Notes under the pieces: generated by a model
The model's input: only the letters and a program-made list of their open reading frames with translations
Database searches by the model: none
What the model was told of the DNA's origin: nothing
Source: Paenibacillus vietnamensis
Lineage (GTDB): Bacteria > Bacillota > Bacilli > Paenibacillales > Paenibacillaceae
Assembly: GCF_020169515.1 (NCBI RefSeq)
Contig: NZ_JAHMHW010000014.1
Span: 62,001 to 126,000, forward strand
DNA: 64,000 nucleotides
Direction of reading: 5' to 3'
Position numbers and translations under genes: made by a program
Shown: positions 31,465 to 40,930 of the stretch, in pieces
Position numbering within the stretch: the first letter of the stretch is position 1
Layout: every line of letters starts with the position of its first letter

Positions 31465-32370
31465 TTATGATTTGGCGATTTTTTGAATTTCTTGAGGCGG
31501 GAGATCAAGCATTTCTGCAAGCTTGTCAGGATGGAAGCCGTTAGCTAAAAGCTTACGGATGATTTCTTCTTTTCCTTCTTCTTTTCCAAGTTCCTTACCC
31601 TCTTCATACCCCCAGCGCTTCCATGCAGGCATCAGCTCCATAATGGTCACCTCATCTTCCGGATATTGTAGGCTTAATTCGCGCAAAATGGAAAGATCCT
31701 GATCTCTATCAGGCTTAAAATACAAATCGGCTACCGACATAATGAGCGAAAGACGCGCCTGATCCAAGTTCTTTTGCAGCTTAAGAATCATACGCAAATA
31801 TTCGAGTCTAACGGCGCGCTTCTCCTCCTCATTATAACCCATTTTGGCTAAAAGCGCCGCAGCAACAGGGTTATCGGAGTCAATAAAAAGCCGCCAGTTT
31901 TGATTTCGCAGCTCCAGCTTGAGAAAGTGAAAGTAAAGGATCGAATGACCGGGGATTTCCATTGAAAGCGTGTCTTGCTCGTCATGGGCCGAGTCTGAGG
32001 TGAAAATAGCGATGGGAATGATGAGCTTGTGTTCCTTCCGATGTCTCTCGAAGAGGCGACTGAAATAAATAAACATCCGTTCGTGAAAGTCTGTTTCTCT
32101 GTATGATTGAGCCTCCAGATGAACCAATACATATGCATCAAGTGACTTGTACCTGGTTTCAAGCAATAGATCCAAACTTCGCCTTTCTTCACCAACGATA
32201 TCAACAAGGAGCTCCTGCATCAGCAGCTTCGTGCGGGTATGATCGAGCAAGCGGTTGACTTCGGGGAAAAAGAGCTCGAGAAATTCTGCAAAAAAGGTTT
32301 GAAGAAGCTTCTTGAATGCTTCATCGTGCGGCGTGTGCGGCGGTCGGTCCGGAACTTCGTTATTAGGCAA
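31465..32370 (-). CDS. Rpn-family PD-(D/E)XK nuclease / transposase-like protein
   Basis: This 301-residue protein resembles the Rpn (recombination-promoting nuclease, YhgA-like) family. The nuclease core is visible as SLDLLLETRYKSLDAYVLVHLEAQ (~66-89), with the Asp and Glu-x-Gln of a PD-(D/E)XK site. The C-terminus is the charged EEGKELGKEEGKEE stretch typical of these proteins. Translation appears to start at TTG 32370, after GGGAGTGAT. Homologues are scattered, often multicopy and mobile. It sits alone, on the opposite strand, between two conserved core blocks. No terminal repeats are seen. Confidence 0.82.
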   Translation of the reverse strand: MPNNEVPDRPPHTPHDEAFKKLLQTFFAEFLELFFPEVNRLLDHTRTKLLMQELLVDIVGEERRSLDLLLETRYKSLDAYVLVHLEAQSYRETDFHERMFIYFSRLFERHRKEHKLIIPIAIFTSDSAHDEQDTLSMEIPGHSILYFHFLKLELRNQNWRLFIDSDNPVAAALLAKMGYNEEEKRAVRLEYLRMILKLQKNLDQARLSLIMSVADLYFKPDRDQDLSILRELSLQYPEDEVTIMELMPAWKRWGYEEGKELGKEEGKEEIIRKLLANGFHPDKLAEMLDLPPQEIQKIAKS

Positions 32371-32543
32371 GTCATCACTCCCGTCATAAAAATAAGAACA
32401 AATGTTCCCTTTTGGTGTAACATAGGATATACTTGGAAGGGAAGTGAAGTCGATTTAGGAATCAAGATGAAATATTCCCTCTGGAATGCACGCTGAGGAG
32501 CATAAAAGTAAGAAATCGCTCAAATTTTCCCTCTAAAAGTTCA

Positions 32544-32572
32544 TTGTATTAATATGAATTGGAATGTATAAT
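32544..32572 (+). promoter_or_regulatory. Promoter of the arginine operon with possible ArgR half-sites
   Basis: TTGTAT (32544-32549) and a perfect TATAAT (32567-32572) are 17 bases apart. The spacer contains TATGAAT-TGGA-ATGTATA (32553-32570), which matches 12 of 14 arm positions of a TATGAAT/ATTCATA ARG-box arrangement. ArgR (AhrC) binding there would repress by arginine. The promoter is good; the operator is tentative. Confidence 0.6.
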
Positions 32573-32630
32573 AATACGGAATCATATGCTTATTTCCATC
32601 AACTGCCGAATGATGTACAATAAATTAGTT

Positions 32631-32644
32631 CAAGCGTAAACGGC
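32631..32644 (+). repeat. Dispersed 14-bp motif, copy 1
   Basis: CAAGCGTAAACGGC occurs here and exactly again at 42794-42807. A one-mismatch copy lies on the minus strand at 47719-47732. All are outside genes. GTTTCGCGATGGATGA (32673-32688) recurs with one change at 42882-42897. Confidence 0.5.
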
Positions 32645-32845
32645 ATACGCCGTCCCTGGAGGCGCGGCTTTCGTTTCGCGATGGATGATAAGTTTTTTCC
32701 AGGTGAGATACTTATAAAGGCTCATCGTTGAACAAACGGACTGCCTTTCCGCCCCGCGGAAAGAGCAATTAGACGGAGCTGCTGCGGTTTTGTCAGGCAG
32801 GCGGAGCCAACGAGAGCGGCATCCGGTTTTGGGGGAGAGATTAAC

Positions 32846-33895
32846 ATGACGACAAAGGTGAAAGTTGCGATTATCGGCTCTACCGGCTACGGCGGAGTAG
32901 AGTTAATCCGATTGCTCGCTTCCCATCCGCTGGCGGAGGTGACCTCGGTCATTTCGTCATCCAGCGCAGGAACGCCGATTACCGAAGGCTACCCGCACTT
33001 GACGAGCATTCGCGAGGAGCTGCTGGACGATGTGGAGCCTGCGGCGATTAAAGCGAAAGCGGACGTTGTCTTTTTGGCGACGCCTGCGGGCGTAGCGGCC
33101 AAGCTTGTGCCGCAGCTGCTTGAAGCGGGTCTTAAAATCATAGATTTATCGGGAGACTTCCGACTGAAATCTCCTGCTTTATATGAGCAGTGGTATAAAA
33201 AGCCGGCAGCCGGCGAGGAGTACCTGCAGAAAGCGGTATTCGGTCTTGCCGAAATTTACGGGGACCGCGTGACGGACGTGCCGTTCGTGTCGAACCCGGG
33301 CTGTTATCCTACGGCTACGCTGCTTGGTTTGGTTCCGGCGGTCAAAGAAGGCTGGATCGATCCTGCGACGATTATTATCGATGCGAAATCCGGCGTGTCA
33401 GGGGCCGGCCGCGGCGCTTCGCTCGGTACGCACTACTCGGAGCTGAACGAGAATTTTAAAGCTTATAAGCTTAATCAGCATCAGCATATTCCGGAAATCG
33501 AGATGGTGCTCTCCGATGCGGCAGGGCAGCCGGTCGTGACGACGTTCTCGACGCATCTTGTGCCGATGACGCGGGGGATTATGTCGACGATGTACGCGAA
33601 CGTAGTGGGCGGACGGACAACGCAGGATTTCATTGACTTGTACCGTTCTTACTATGAGGGCCGCCGCTTCGTGAGAATCCGTCCGGAAGGGCAATGGCCG
33701 ACGACGAAGGAAGTATGGGGCTCGAACTATTGCGATATCGGGTTCGCGGTGGACGCCCGGACAGGCCGCGTGACGATCGTGTCGGTCATCGACAACCTTG
33801 TCAAAGGCGCTGCAGGCCAAGCGATACAAAATTTGAATTTAATGATGGGCTGGGACGAGACGCTTGGGTTGCAGTTTGTTCCGGCTTATCCGTAA
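32846..33895 (+). CDS. argC: N-acetyl-gamma-glutamyl-phosphate reductase ArgC
   Basis: This 349-residue ArgC reduces N-acetylglutamyl phosphate to the semialdehyde with NADPH, in arginine synthesis. The nucleotide-binding GSTGYGGVELIRLL (~11-24) and the catalytic cysteine in VSNPGCYPTA (~150-157) are present. GGGGGAGAG precedes the ATG. It is the first gene of a seven-gene operon in the order C-J-B-D-F-G-H. Confidence 0.98.
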   Translation: MTTKVKVAIIGSTGYGGVELIRLLASHPLAEVTSVISSSSAGTPITEGYPHLTSIREELLDDVEPAAIKAKADVVFLATPAGVAAKLVPQLLEAGLKIIDLSGDFRLKSPALYEQWYKKPAAGEEYLQKAVFGLAEIYGDRVTDVPFVSNPGCYPTATLLGLVPAVKEGWIDPATIIIDAKSGVSGAGRGASLGTHYSELNENFKAYKLNQHQHIPEIEMVLSDAAGQPVVTTFSTHLVPMTRGIMSTMYANVVGGRTTQDFIDLYRSYYEGRRFVRIRPEGQWPTTKEVWGSNYCDIGFAVDARTGRVTIVSVIDNLVKGAAGQAIQNLNLMMGWDETLGLQFVPAYP

Positions 33896-33938
33896 TTTTA
33901 ACCTATACTTATACACGTGAAGGGGACACGATTTTACG

Positions 33939-35180
33939 ATGGGACTGGAAAATACGGCAGTGGCGTTCTCCGTCGTCGGAGACGGCTCGATTACAACGCC
34001 ACAGGGCTTTAAAGCGGGCGGACTGCATTGCGGTCTGAAAAAAACGACGCGTCACGATCTGGGCGCGATCGTGTGCGAGGTGCCGGCTTCGGCGGCCGGC
34101 GTGTATACGACGAATGTGTTCCAGGCGGCGCCGCTTCAGGTGACGCGCGAGAGCATCGGAGCGGGCGGCGTGCTGCGCGCGGTGCTCGTGAACAGCGGCA
34201 ACGCCAATGCATGCACGGGCAAGCAAGGGGAAGCTGACGCCTATGAGATGCGCGCTCGTTTCGCCGAATCCATCGGCGTAAATGCCGACCATGTTGCGGT
34301 AGCTTCGACAGGCGTTATTGGCGAGCTGCTGAAAATGGACAAAGTCCGCGGCGGGATCGACGAGCTTCCTTCCCGGCTTGAAGGAAACCGCGCGGGCGCC
34401 GACGACTTCTGCCAAGCGATCCTCACGACGGATTTGGTGCAAAAGATGGTCTGCGTCGAGCTGGAGCTGGACGGCAAGAAGGTTTACGTCGCAGGCGCGG
34501 CCAAGGGCTCGGGCATGATTCATCCGAATATGGCGACGATGCTCGGCTTCGTGACGACGGATGCCGCGATCGGCAGCGAACCGCTGCAGCAGCTGCTGCG
34601 CGAAGCGACCGACCTGTCGTTTAATATGATCACAGTAGACGGCGATACAAGCACGAACGACATGCTCGTAGCAATGGCGAGCGGATTGGCGGGCAACCGC
34701 GAGCTGACGCCGCAGCACGAGGGCTGGGCGGCGTTTGCGGCCGCACTGCGTTACGTGTGCGAGGTGCTCGCGAAAGCGATTGCTCGCGACGGAGAAGGCG
34801 CAACGAAGCTGGTCGAGGTGCAGGTGAGGGGCGCGGTCAGCGACGAGTCCGCACAAGCGATCGCGAAGACGGTTATCGGGTCTTCGCTTGTGAAATCGGC
34901 CGTGTTCGGCGCAGACGCGAACTGGGGACGGATCATTGCGGCGGTCGGCCGCGCAGGCCAGCCGGTAAATCCGGAGACGGTGGATATTCGCCTCGGCGAT
35001 ATTTTGACGCTGGAGCAGTCCCGTCCCGTCGTATTCGACGAGGAGATTGCCCTCGAATATTTGAAGGGCGACACGGTTGTCATCAGCGTTGATCTGCATA
35101 ACGGCAATGGAGAGGCTACGGCTTGGGGCTGCGATTTGACCTATGACTATGTCCGCATTAATGCGGCGTATCGGACATAA
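33939..35180 (+). CDS. argJ: Bifunctional glutamate N-acetyltransferase ArgJ
   Basis: This 413-residue ArgJ recycles the acetyl group from N-acetylornithine to glutamate. It is made as a precursor that cleaves itself at the Thr of the conserved ATML motif, seen here in MIHPNMATMLGFVTTDA (~185-201). Because ArgJ is present and no argE is needed, the pathway is the cyclic version. The true ArgJ catalytic features and length agree with the family. A weak AAGGGG lies ~15 bases before the ATG. Confidence 0.98.
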   Translation: MGLENTAVAFSVVGDGSITTPQGFKAGGLHCGLKKTTRHDLGAIVCEVPASAAGVYTTNVFQAAPLQVTRESIGAGGVLRAVLVNSGNANACTGKQGEADAYEMRARFAESIGVNADHVAVASTGVIGELLKMDKVRGGIDELPSRLEGNRAGADDFCQAILTTDLVQKMVCVELELDGKKVYVAGAAKGSGMIHPNMATMLGFVTTDAAIGSEPLQQLLREATDLSFNMITVDGDTSTNDMLVAMASGLAGNRELTPQHEGWAAFAAALRYVCEVLAKAIARDGEGATKLVEVQVRGAVSDESAQAIAKTVIGSSLVKSAVFGADANWGRIIAAVGRAGQPVNPETVDIRLGDILTLEQSRPVVFDEEIALEYLKGDTVVISVDLHNGNGEATAWGCDLTYDYVRINAAYRT

Positions 35181-35201
35181 AGTGCTGGAGGGTATGGAAC
35201 A

Positions 35202-36008
35202 GTGACGGAACAGCGGTTTGTGATGAAATGCGGAGGAAGCACGCTGGCGGCTCTTCCGGACAGTTTTTTTGATGAGCTGCGGGTGCTGCAGCAGGGCGGC
35301 GTCCGTCCGGTCATCGTGCATGGCGGAGGCCCCGCTATCTCGGAGACGCTGGGCAAGCTCGGGATCGAAACGGGCTTCGTAAACGGCCTGCGCGTAACGA
35401 ACGACGCGGTGCTGGACGTTGTAGAGATGGTGCTTGCGGGGCGCATCAATAAGGAGATCGTCCGCAAAATCCAAATCAATGGCGCGAAGGCGCTTGGTTT
35501 GTCCGGCGTCGACGGCATGCTGATCCAGGCGAAGCCTGTATCGAATGCCGATGAGATCGGCTTCGTAGGCGACGTGACGGATGTGAACGCCGCGATCATC
35601 GAAGGCGTGATGCAGATGGGGTACATTCCGGTCGTTGCGCCGATCGGTATCGATGCCGCGGGACAGCGTTATAACATTAACGCGGATACGGCCGCCGGCG
35701 CGGTCGCGTCGCATCTCGGCGTGGAGCGGATGATCGTCGTGACGGACGTTCCGGGCATTTTGAAGACGGTGGACGGCGAGAAGCGGGTGCTTCCTGTTGT
35801 GACGGTCGAAGACATCGAGGCGATGATCGAGAGCGGCGAAATTTACGGGGGTATGATTCCGAAGGTACGGGCCGCCATCCAGTGCATTCAGGGCCGGGTG
35901 CGCGAGGTCGTGATCGTAAGCGGCGAGGAGCCGGGCGTGCTGACCAGAGCGGTCCGCGAAGGCGGCATCGGCACGCGTATTGTCCAGACGAACGAAGGGC
36001 GGGTGTGA
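35202..36008 (+). CDS. argB: Acetylglutamate kinase ArgB
   Basis: This 268-residue kinase phosphorylates N-acetylglutamate. The family motifs MKCGGST (~7-13), VIVHGGGPAIS (~37-47) and the ATP-site VTDVPGIL (~179-186) are present. The Lys of the first motif, the phosphate-contact lysine, is intact. Translation begins at GTG 35202, after GGAGGG. The stop is 5 bases before argD. Confidence 0.97.
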   Translation: MTEQRFVMKCGGSTLAALPDSFFDELRVLQQGGVRPVIVHGGGPAISETLGKLGIETGFVNGLRVTNDAVLDVVEMVLAGRINKEIVRKIQINGAKALGLSGVDGMLIQAKPVSNADEIGFVGDVTDVNAAIIEGVMQMGYIPVVAPIGIDAAGQRYNINADTAAGAVASHLGVERMIVVTDVPGILKTVDGEKRVLPVVTVEDIEAMIESGEIYGGMIPKVRAAIQCIQGRVREVVIVSGEEPGVLTRAVREGGIGTRIVQTNEGRV

Positions 36009-36013
36009 TAACC

Positions 36014-37213
36014 ATGAGCGAGACGCAAACGGCGGCGAACGCCGAACAATCGCTTTTTCCTACATATGCACGGTATCCGTTGGCACTGGTCAAGGGCGAA
36101 GGAAGCTGGCTGTGGGACGACAAAGGGAACAAATATCTTGATTTCATGAGCGGAATCGCCGTAACGAATCTCGGCCACGCGCCAAAGCAAATCAAAGAAG
36201 CGCTCGTGAAGCAGCTGGACGAGCTGTGGCATGTGTCTAACTTGTTCCGCATCCCGAATCAGGCGGAAGCGGCTAAGCTCATTACCGACAACAGCTGCGC
36301 GGATGCGGTATTTTTCTGCAATTCGGGCGCTGAAGCGAATGAAGCGGCAATTAAGCTGGCCCGCCGGTACAACCAGAAGGTGCTGAACAACGGCCGCTAC
36401 GAAATCATCACGTTCGAGCAATCGTTCCACGGTCGGACGCTGGCTACCTTGACGGCTACCGGCCAAGCGAAGGTCAAGGAAGGCTTCGCTCCGCTTCCGG
36501 AGGGTTTCAAGACGATTCCGCTGAACGATCTGTCGGCGCTTGAAGCGGCCGTAAGCGACAAGACGGCTGCCATTATGCTGGAGATGATACAGGCTGAGGG
36601 CGGCATTTTCCCGGTCGATCGGGATTATATCCAGGCAGTTGCCGCCCTATGCGAGAAGCAGGGCATTCTGCTGATCGCCGATGAAATCCAGACCGGAATG
36701 GGCCGTACGGGCAAGCTGTTCGCGTATGAGCATTTTGGCATCGAACCGGATATTTTCACGATGGCCAAAGGTCTCGGAAGCGGCTTTCCGGTCGGGGCGA
36801 TGGCGGCGAAGGAGAAACTGCGCGAGGGCTTCACGGCCGGCAGTCACGGCTCTACATTTGGCGGCACGCCGATTGCGACCGCCGTCGTGAAGGCTACGCT
36901 CGAGACGATCGTCGGCGAAGGCTTGCCGGCTCGTGCGGCGGAGCAAGGGGAATATTTGATGGCCCAGCTTCGCGAGAAGCTTGCGGGCAACTCTTTTGTG
37001 AAAGAGGTACGCGGTCTTGGCTTGCTCGTCGGAATAGAGTGCGCGGAGCCGATCGCCGGCATACTGAACGAAGCACAGGAGCGCGGCTTGATCGCGATCT
37101 CCGCCGGGCCGAACGTGATCCGGCTGCTGCCGAACCTGCTCGTTACGAAGGAAGAAATCGATACGGCTGTCGCTATTTTGGCGGAGCTATTGTCAGCCAA
37201 GCAGCCGATTTAA
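36014..37213 (+). CDS. argD: Acetylornithine aminotransferase ArgD
   Basis: This 399-residue PLP enzyme converts N-acetylglutamate semialdehyde to N-acetylornithine. The class-III aminotransferase signature is seen in LLIADEIQTGMGRTGKLFAYEHFGIEPDIFTMAKGLGSGFPVGAM (~220-265); the Lys in MAKGLG is the PLP attachment site. The ATG at 36014 is chosen because it lies 5 bases after the argB stop and gives the standard N-terminus (LFPTYARYPLALVKGEG). A much longer open frame upstream overlaps argB and is not real. Confidence 0.97.
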   Translation: MSETQTAANAEQSLFPTYARYPLALVKGEGSWLWDDKGNKYLDFMSGIAVTNLGHAPKQIKEALVKQLDELWHVSNLFRIPNQAEAAKLITDNSCADAVFFCNSGAEANEAAIKLARRYNQKVLNNGRYEIITFEQSFHGRTLATLTATGQAKVKEGFAPLPEGFKTIPLNDLSALEAAVSDKTAAIMLEMIQAEGGIFPVDRDYIQAVAALCEKQGILLIADEIQTGMGRTGKLFAYEHFGIEPDIFTMAKGLGSGFPVGAMAAKEKLREGFTAGSHGSTFGGTPIATAVVKATLETIVGEGLPARAAEQGEYLMAQLREKLAGNSFVKEVRGLGLLVGIECAEPIAGILNEAQERGLIAISAGPNVIRLLPNLLVTKEEIDTAVAILAELLSAKQPI

Positions 37214-37246
37214 TTATACAGCTTCAACCCGAAGGAGGGCTTTACC

Positions 37247-38206
37247 ATGCAAGGGACATTGAACGAGGAATTGGCGCTAAGCCTGAAAGGACGCGACTTT
37301 CTGATGCTGGTTGATTTCAAGCCGGAGGAGGTCCGCTACCTGATCGATCTGGCGATTGACTTGAAGCAGAAGCAAAAGGCGGGAGAGCCCCATCAGCTGC
37401 TAAAAAACAAAACACTGGGCATGATTTTCGAAAAATCGTCGACCCGCACGCGCGTATCCTTCGAGGTCGGCATCTATCAGCTGGGCGGGCAAGGCCTATT
37501 CCTGAGCGGAAGCGACCTGCAAATCGGCCGCGGAGAGCCGATCTGGGATACGGCACAGGTGCTGTCGCGCTACCTGGACGGCATTATGATCCGCACGTTC
37601 GAGCACCGCAAAGTAGTCGAGCTGGCCCGCGGAGCGACGATTCCTGTCATTAACGGCCTGACTGATCTTTCACACCCTTGCCAGGCGCTTGCCGATTACC
37701 AGACCGTACTCGAGCACAAAGGCCGTCTGGAAGGGCTGAAAATCGCCTACATCGGCGACGGCAACAATGTCGTGCATTCGCTTATGATGGGCGCGGCCAA
37801 GCTCGGCATGCATATGTCGGTTGCTACGCCGGAGGGTTACGAGCCGGACGCCAACATTGTCCAGCAGACTAAGGACAATGCATCGGAAACTGGCGCGAGT
37901 CTTCATATTTGCCGCGATCCGAAGGAAGCGATCGCCGATGCGGATATCGTATATACGGACGTATGGGCGAGCATGGGCCAGGAAGCGGAACAGAAGGAGC
38001 GCGAAATCGCGTTTTCCGCTTACCAGATAAACGAAGACTTGGCGAAATATGCGAAGAAGGACTATCTGTTCATGCATTGCTTGCCTGCGCACCGCGGGGA
38101 GGAAGTAAGCGAAGGCGTCATCGACGGCGCTCATTCGATTATTTTCGACCAGGCGGAGAACCGGCTGCATGCACAAAAGGCAATCATGGCAGCAATTATG
38201 TCCTAA
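37247..38206 (+). CDS. argF: Ornithine carbamoyltransferase ArgF
   Basis: This 319-residue enzyme makes citrulline from ornithine and carbamoyl phosphate. Motifs are the carbamoyl-phosphate site SSTRTRVSFEVG (~63-74), HPCQALAD (~143-150), and the ornithine-site HCLPAHRGEEV (~281-291). GAAGGAGGG precedes the ATG. No carbamoyl-phosphate synthase genes are in this operon, unlike the B. subtilis arrangement with carAB. Confidence 0.97.
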   Translation: MQGTLNEELALSLKGRDFLMLVDFKPEEVRYLIDLAIDLKQKQKAGEPHQLLKNKTLGMIFEKSSTRTRVSFEVGIYQLGGQGLFLSGSDLQIGRGEPIWDTAQVLSRYLDGIMIRTFEHRKVVELARGATIPVINGLTDLSHPCQALADYQTVLEHKGRLEGLKIAYIGDGNNVVHSLMMGAAKLGMHMSVATPEGYEPDANIVQQTKDNASETGASLHICRDPKEAIADADIVYTDVWASMGQEAEQKEREIAFSAYQINEDLAKYAKKDYLFMHCLPAHRGEEVSEGVIDGAHSIIFDQAENRLHAQKAIMAAIMS

Positions 38207-38260
38207 TGACACGGTTATATTAAATAGCAAATACATTTTGAAGGGAAGATATACAGAATT

Positions 38261-39490
38261 ATGGCAAAAGAAAAAATCGTATTGGCCTATTCGGGAGGCC
38301 TGGATACGTCGGTTATCCTGAAATGGCTGAAAGAAACATATGACGCGGAAATTATCGCTTTTACCGCGGATATCGGACAGAAGGACGAGCTGGACGGCCT
38401 CGAGGCAAAAGCGCTCGCGACCGGCGCTTCGAAAGTATATATCGACGACCTGCGCGACGAGTTCGCGAAGGACTTCATCTATCCGATGTTCCAGGCCGGC
38501 ACGCTGTACGAGGGCCAATACCTGCTCGGCACGTCCATCGCGCGTCCGCTTATCGCTAAGCGCATGGTCGATATCGCCCGTGCGGAAGGCGCTACGGCGA
38601 TCGCTCACGGCGCTACGGGCAAAGGCAACGACCAGGTGCGCTTCGAGCTGACGGCAGCGGCGCTTGCGCCAGAGATTTCCGTTATCGCGCCTTGGCGTCT
38701 GGAAGCGTTCCGCGAGCAGTTCCCGGGCCGCGCCGAAATGATCGCCTACGCCGAGAAGCACGGTATTCCGGTAACGGCATCCGCAGCGAAACCTTATTCG
38801 ACGGACCGCAACCTGCTGCACATCAGCTTCGAAAGCGGCATGCTTGAGGATCCTTGGTTCGATCCGAGCTCGGAGGAGAACGAAAGCATGTACGTGCTGA
38901 GCGTTTCCCCTGAGAGAGCTCCCGACCAAGCGGAATACGTGGAACTTACTTTCACGGAGGGCAACTGTACGGCGATCAACGGAACGGAGCTTAGCCCGCT
39001 GGAAGTCATGGAAACCCTGAACGAGCTTGGCGGCAAGCACGGCATCGGACGAGTGGACATGGTAGAAAACCGCTTCGTCGGCATGAAGAGCCGCGGCGTA
39101 TACGAGACGCCGGGCGGCACGATTTTGTTCACGGCGCACCGCAAGATGGAATCGCTGACGATGGACCGTGAAGTTATGCACCTTCGCGATTCGCTTATCG
39201 CCAAGTACAGCCAGCTCGTATACAACGGCTTCTGGTTCGCGCCAGAGCGTCTCGCTTTGCAAGCACTTGTCACCGAATCGCAAAAGAATGTCAGCGGCGT
39301 CGTTCGCCTTAAGCTGTACAAAGGCAATGTGATCGGGGCCGGCGTGAAAAGCCCTGTCAGCCTGTACAATCCTGATATCGCGACAATGGAAGCCGATCCT
39401 TCCCAGGCTTACGATCAAGGCGACGCTACGGGCTTCATCCGCCTGAACGCTTTGCGCCTGAAGGTGTCATCCGCAGTAACGAACAAGTAA
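38261..39490 (+). CDS. argG: Argininosuccinate synthase ArgG
   Basis: This 409-residue enzyme joins citrulline and aspartate using ATP. The PP-loop AYSGGLDTSVILKWL (~9-23) and TGKGNDQVRFE (~115-125) are present. GAAGGGAAG lies ~13 bases before the ATG. It is separated from argF by 54 bases without a terminator, so it is read as part of the same operon. Confidence 0.98.
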   Translation: MAKEKIVLAYSGGLDTSVILKWLKETYDAEIIAFTADIGQKDELDGLEAKALATGASKVYIDDLRDEFAKDFIYPMFQAGTLYEGQYLLGTSIARPLIAKRMVDIARAEGATAIAHGATGKGNDQVRFELTAAALAPEISVIAPWRLEAFREQFPGRAEMIAYAEKHGIPVTASAAKPYSTDRNLLHISFESGMLEDPWFDPSSEENESMYVLSVSPERAPDQAEYVELTFTEGNCTAINGTELSPLEVMETLNELGGKHGIGRVDMVENRFVGMKSRGVYETPGGTILFTAHRKMESLTMDREVMHLRDSLIAKYSQLVYNGFWFAPERLALQALVTESQKNVSGVVRLKLYKGNVIGAGVKSPVSLYNPDIATMEADPSQAYDQGDATGFIRLNALRLKVSSAVTNK

Positions 39491-39514
39491 GCTTGACAAG
39501 GGAGTGTTAGAACC

Positions 39515-40930
39515 GTGAGTAAATTATGGGGCGGTCGGTTTACGAAGAAAACGGACCAATTGGTAGAGGAATATACGGCATCGATCATGTTCGACAAAGA
39601 GCTGGCCGAAGAGGATATCCAAGGCAGTCTTGCGCACGTGACGATGCTAGGCAAACAGGGCATTCTGCCTGCTGGCGACGTAGAAAAGATCAAGGACGGC
39701 CTGCACCGCGTCCTTCAGCGTATTAAACGCGACGATATCGAATTCTCGATCGGCGACGAAGACATTCATATGAATATCGAGAAAACGCTGATCGACGATG
39801 TCGGCCCTGTCGGCGGCAAGCTGCACACAGGACGCAGCCGCAACGACCAGGTGGCGACGGATATGCACCTGTGGCTTCGCAAGCGCGTAGTCGAATTCGT
39901 CGACATGCTCCATAAGCTGCAAGCGGCGCTTGTAGAGCAGGCAAAAGCGAACATCGATACGATTGTGCCGGGCTACACGCATCTGCAGCGGGCGCAGCCG
40001 ATCCTGTTTGCGCACCATCTGATGGCGTATGTGTCCATGTTCGGGCGCGACATCGAGCGTTTGCAGGACAGCTACAAACGCATCAACGTATTGCCGCTCG
40101 GAGCCGGCGCTTTGGCGGGCACAACGTTCCCGATTGACCGTCATTTTGTGGCGAACCAGCTCAAATTCGACCGCGTTTACGAGAACAGCCTCGATGCGGT
40201 AAGCGACCGCGACTTCATTTTGGAGTTTCTTGCGGATGCTTCGATCATCATGATGCATTTGTCGCGCCTCAGCGAAGAGCTAATCATGTGGTCGAGCACG
40301 GAGTTCCATTTCGTTGAGCTTGACGACGCGTTCTGCACGGGCAGCAGCATTATGCCGCAGAAGAAAAACCCGGACGTTCCGGAGCTCGTCCGCGGCAAAA
40401 CGGGCCGCGTCTACGGCAATCTCGCCGGCTTGCTCACGGTGCTGAAGTCGCTCCCGCTGGCGTACAACAAGGACATGCAGGAAGACAAAGAAGGTATGTT
40501 CGATACGGTGAAGACGCTGCAAGGCGCGCTGCAATTGTTCGCGCCGATGATTGCGACCATGAAGGTGAACAAGGACCGGATGCGCCAAGCGGTCAACCAG
40601 GACTTCTCGAATGCGACGGATATTGCCGACTTCCTTGTCAACAAGGGACTCCCATTCCGTCAAGCGCATGAAGTCATCGGCAAAACGGTCTTGTACTGCA
40701 TCGAGCAGAACAAGTACCTGCTGGACCTTACGCTGGAAGAATTCAAGCAGTTCTCCACGCTGTTCGACGATCGCATCTATGCAGTGCTTCAGCCCGAGCA
40801 GGTGGTTAACGCCCGCAACGTATACGGCGGTACGGCCAAATCCCAGGTACAGGACGCGATCGGCCGCGCCGACGCGGCACTGGCAGAGACAGCGGCTTGG
40901 GTAGCGGAGTACCTCGAGCGCAGCAGATAA
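39515..40930 (+). CDS. argH: Argininosuccinate lyase ArgH
   Basis: This 471-residue enzyme splits argininosuccinate into arginine and fumarate, the last step of the pathway. The fumarase/ASL signature GSSIMPQKKNPD (~280-291) contains the catalytic Ser; TGRSRNDQVATD (~109-120) is also conserved. Translation begins at GTG 39515, after AGGGAG. It ends the operon, with a 19-bp tandem repeat over its stop codon and a terminator ~75 bases later. Confidence 0.98.
   Translation: MSKLWGGRFTKKTDQLVEEYTASIMFDKELAEEDIQGSLAHVTMLGKQGILPAGDVEKIKDGLHRVLQRIKRDDIEFSIGDEDIHMNIEKTLIDDVGPVGGKLHTGRSRNDQVATDMHLWLRKRVVEFVDMLHKLQAALVEQAKANIDTIVPGYTHLQRAQPILFAHHLMAYVSMFGRDIERLQDSYKRINVLPLGAGALAGTTFPIDRHFVANQLKFDRVYENSLDAVSDRDFILEFLADASIIMMHLSRLSEELIMWSSTEFHFVELDDAFCTGSSIMPQKKNPDVPELVRGKTGRVYGNLAGLLTVLKSLPLAYNKDMQEDKEGMFDTVKTLQGALQLFAPMIATMKVNKDRMRQAVNQDFSNATDIADFLVNKGLPFRQAHEVIGKTVLYCIEQNKYLLDLTLEEFKQFSTLFDDRIYAVLQPEQVVNARNVYGGTAKSQVQDAIGRADAALAETAAWVAEYLERSR

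Larger units (their letters stand above)
32371..32845. other. Gene-free stretch: divergent promoters and structured arg leader
   Basis: The first ~170 bases separate the Rpn gene from the arg promoter. The rest (32573-32845) is an unusually long leader before argC. It contains several possible helices: ACGGC/GCCGT (32640-32653), GATGATAAGT with ACTTAT...TCATC (32683-32726) and CTTTCCGC/GCGGAAAG (32745-32763). I cannot match it to a known riboswitch or T-box. No credible gene lies in it. Confidence 0.5.

Noticed and set aside
32796..32830. T-box-like AACGAGAGCGGCATCCGG before argC
   Set aside because: It recalls the T-box AACGAGGGTGGNACCGCG, but the essential UGGN acceptor-pairing bulge is absent and no terminator follows.
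33909..35714. 601-codon open frame on the minus strand across argJ/argB
   Set aside because: It lies opposite two clear arg genes. Long antisense frames are common in high-GC codon patterns and the translation shows no family signal. The same applies to minus-strand frames over 58509-60251 and 61896-63962.
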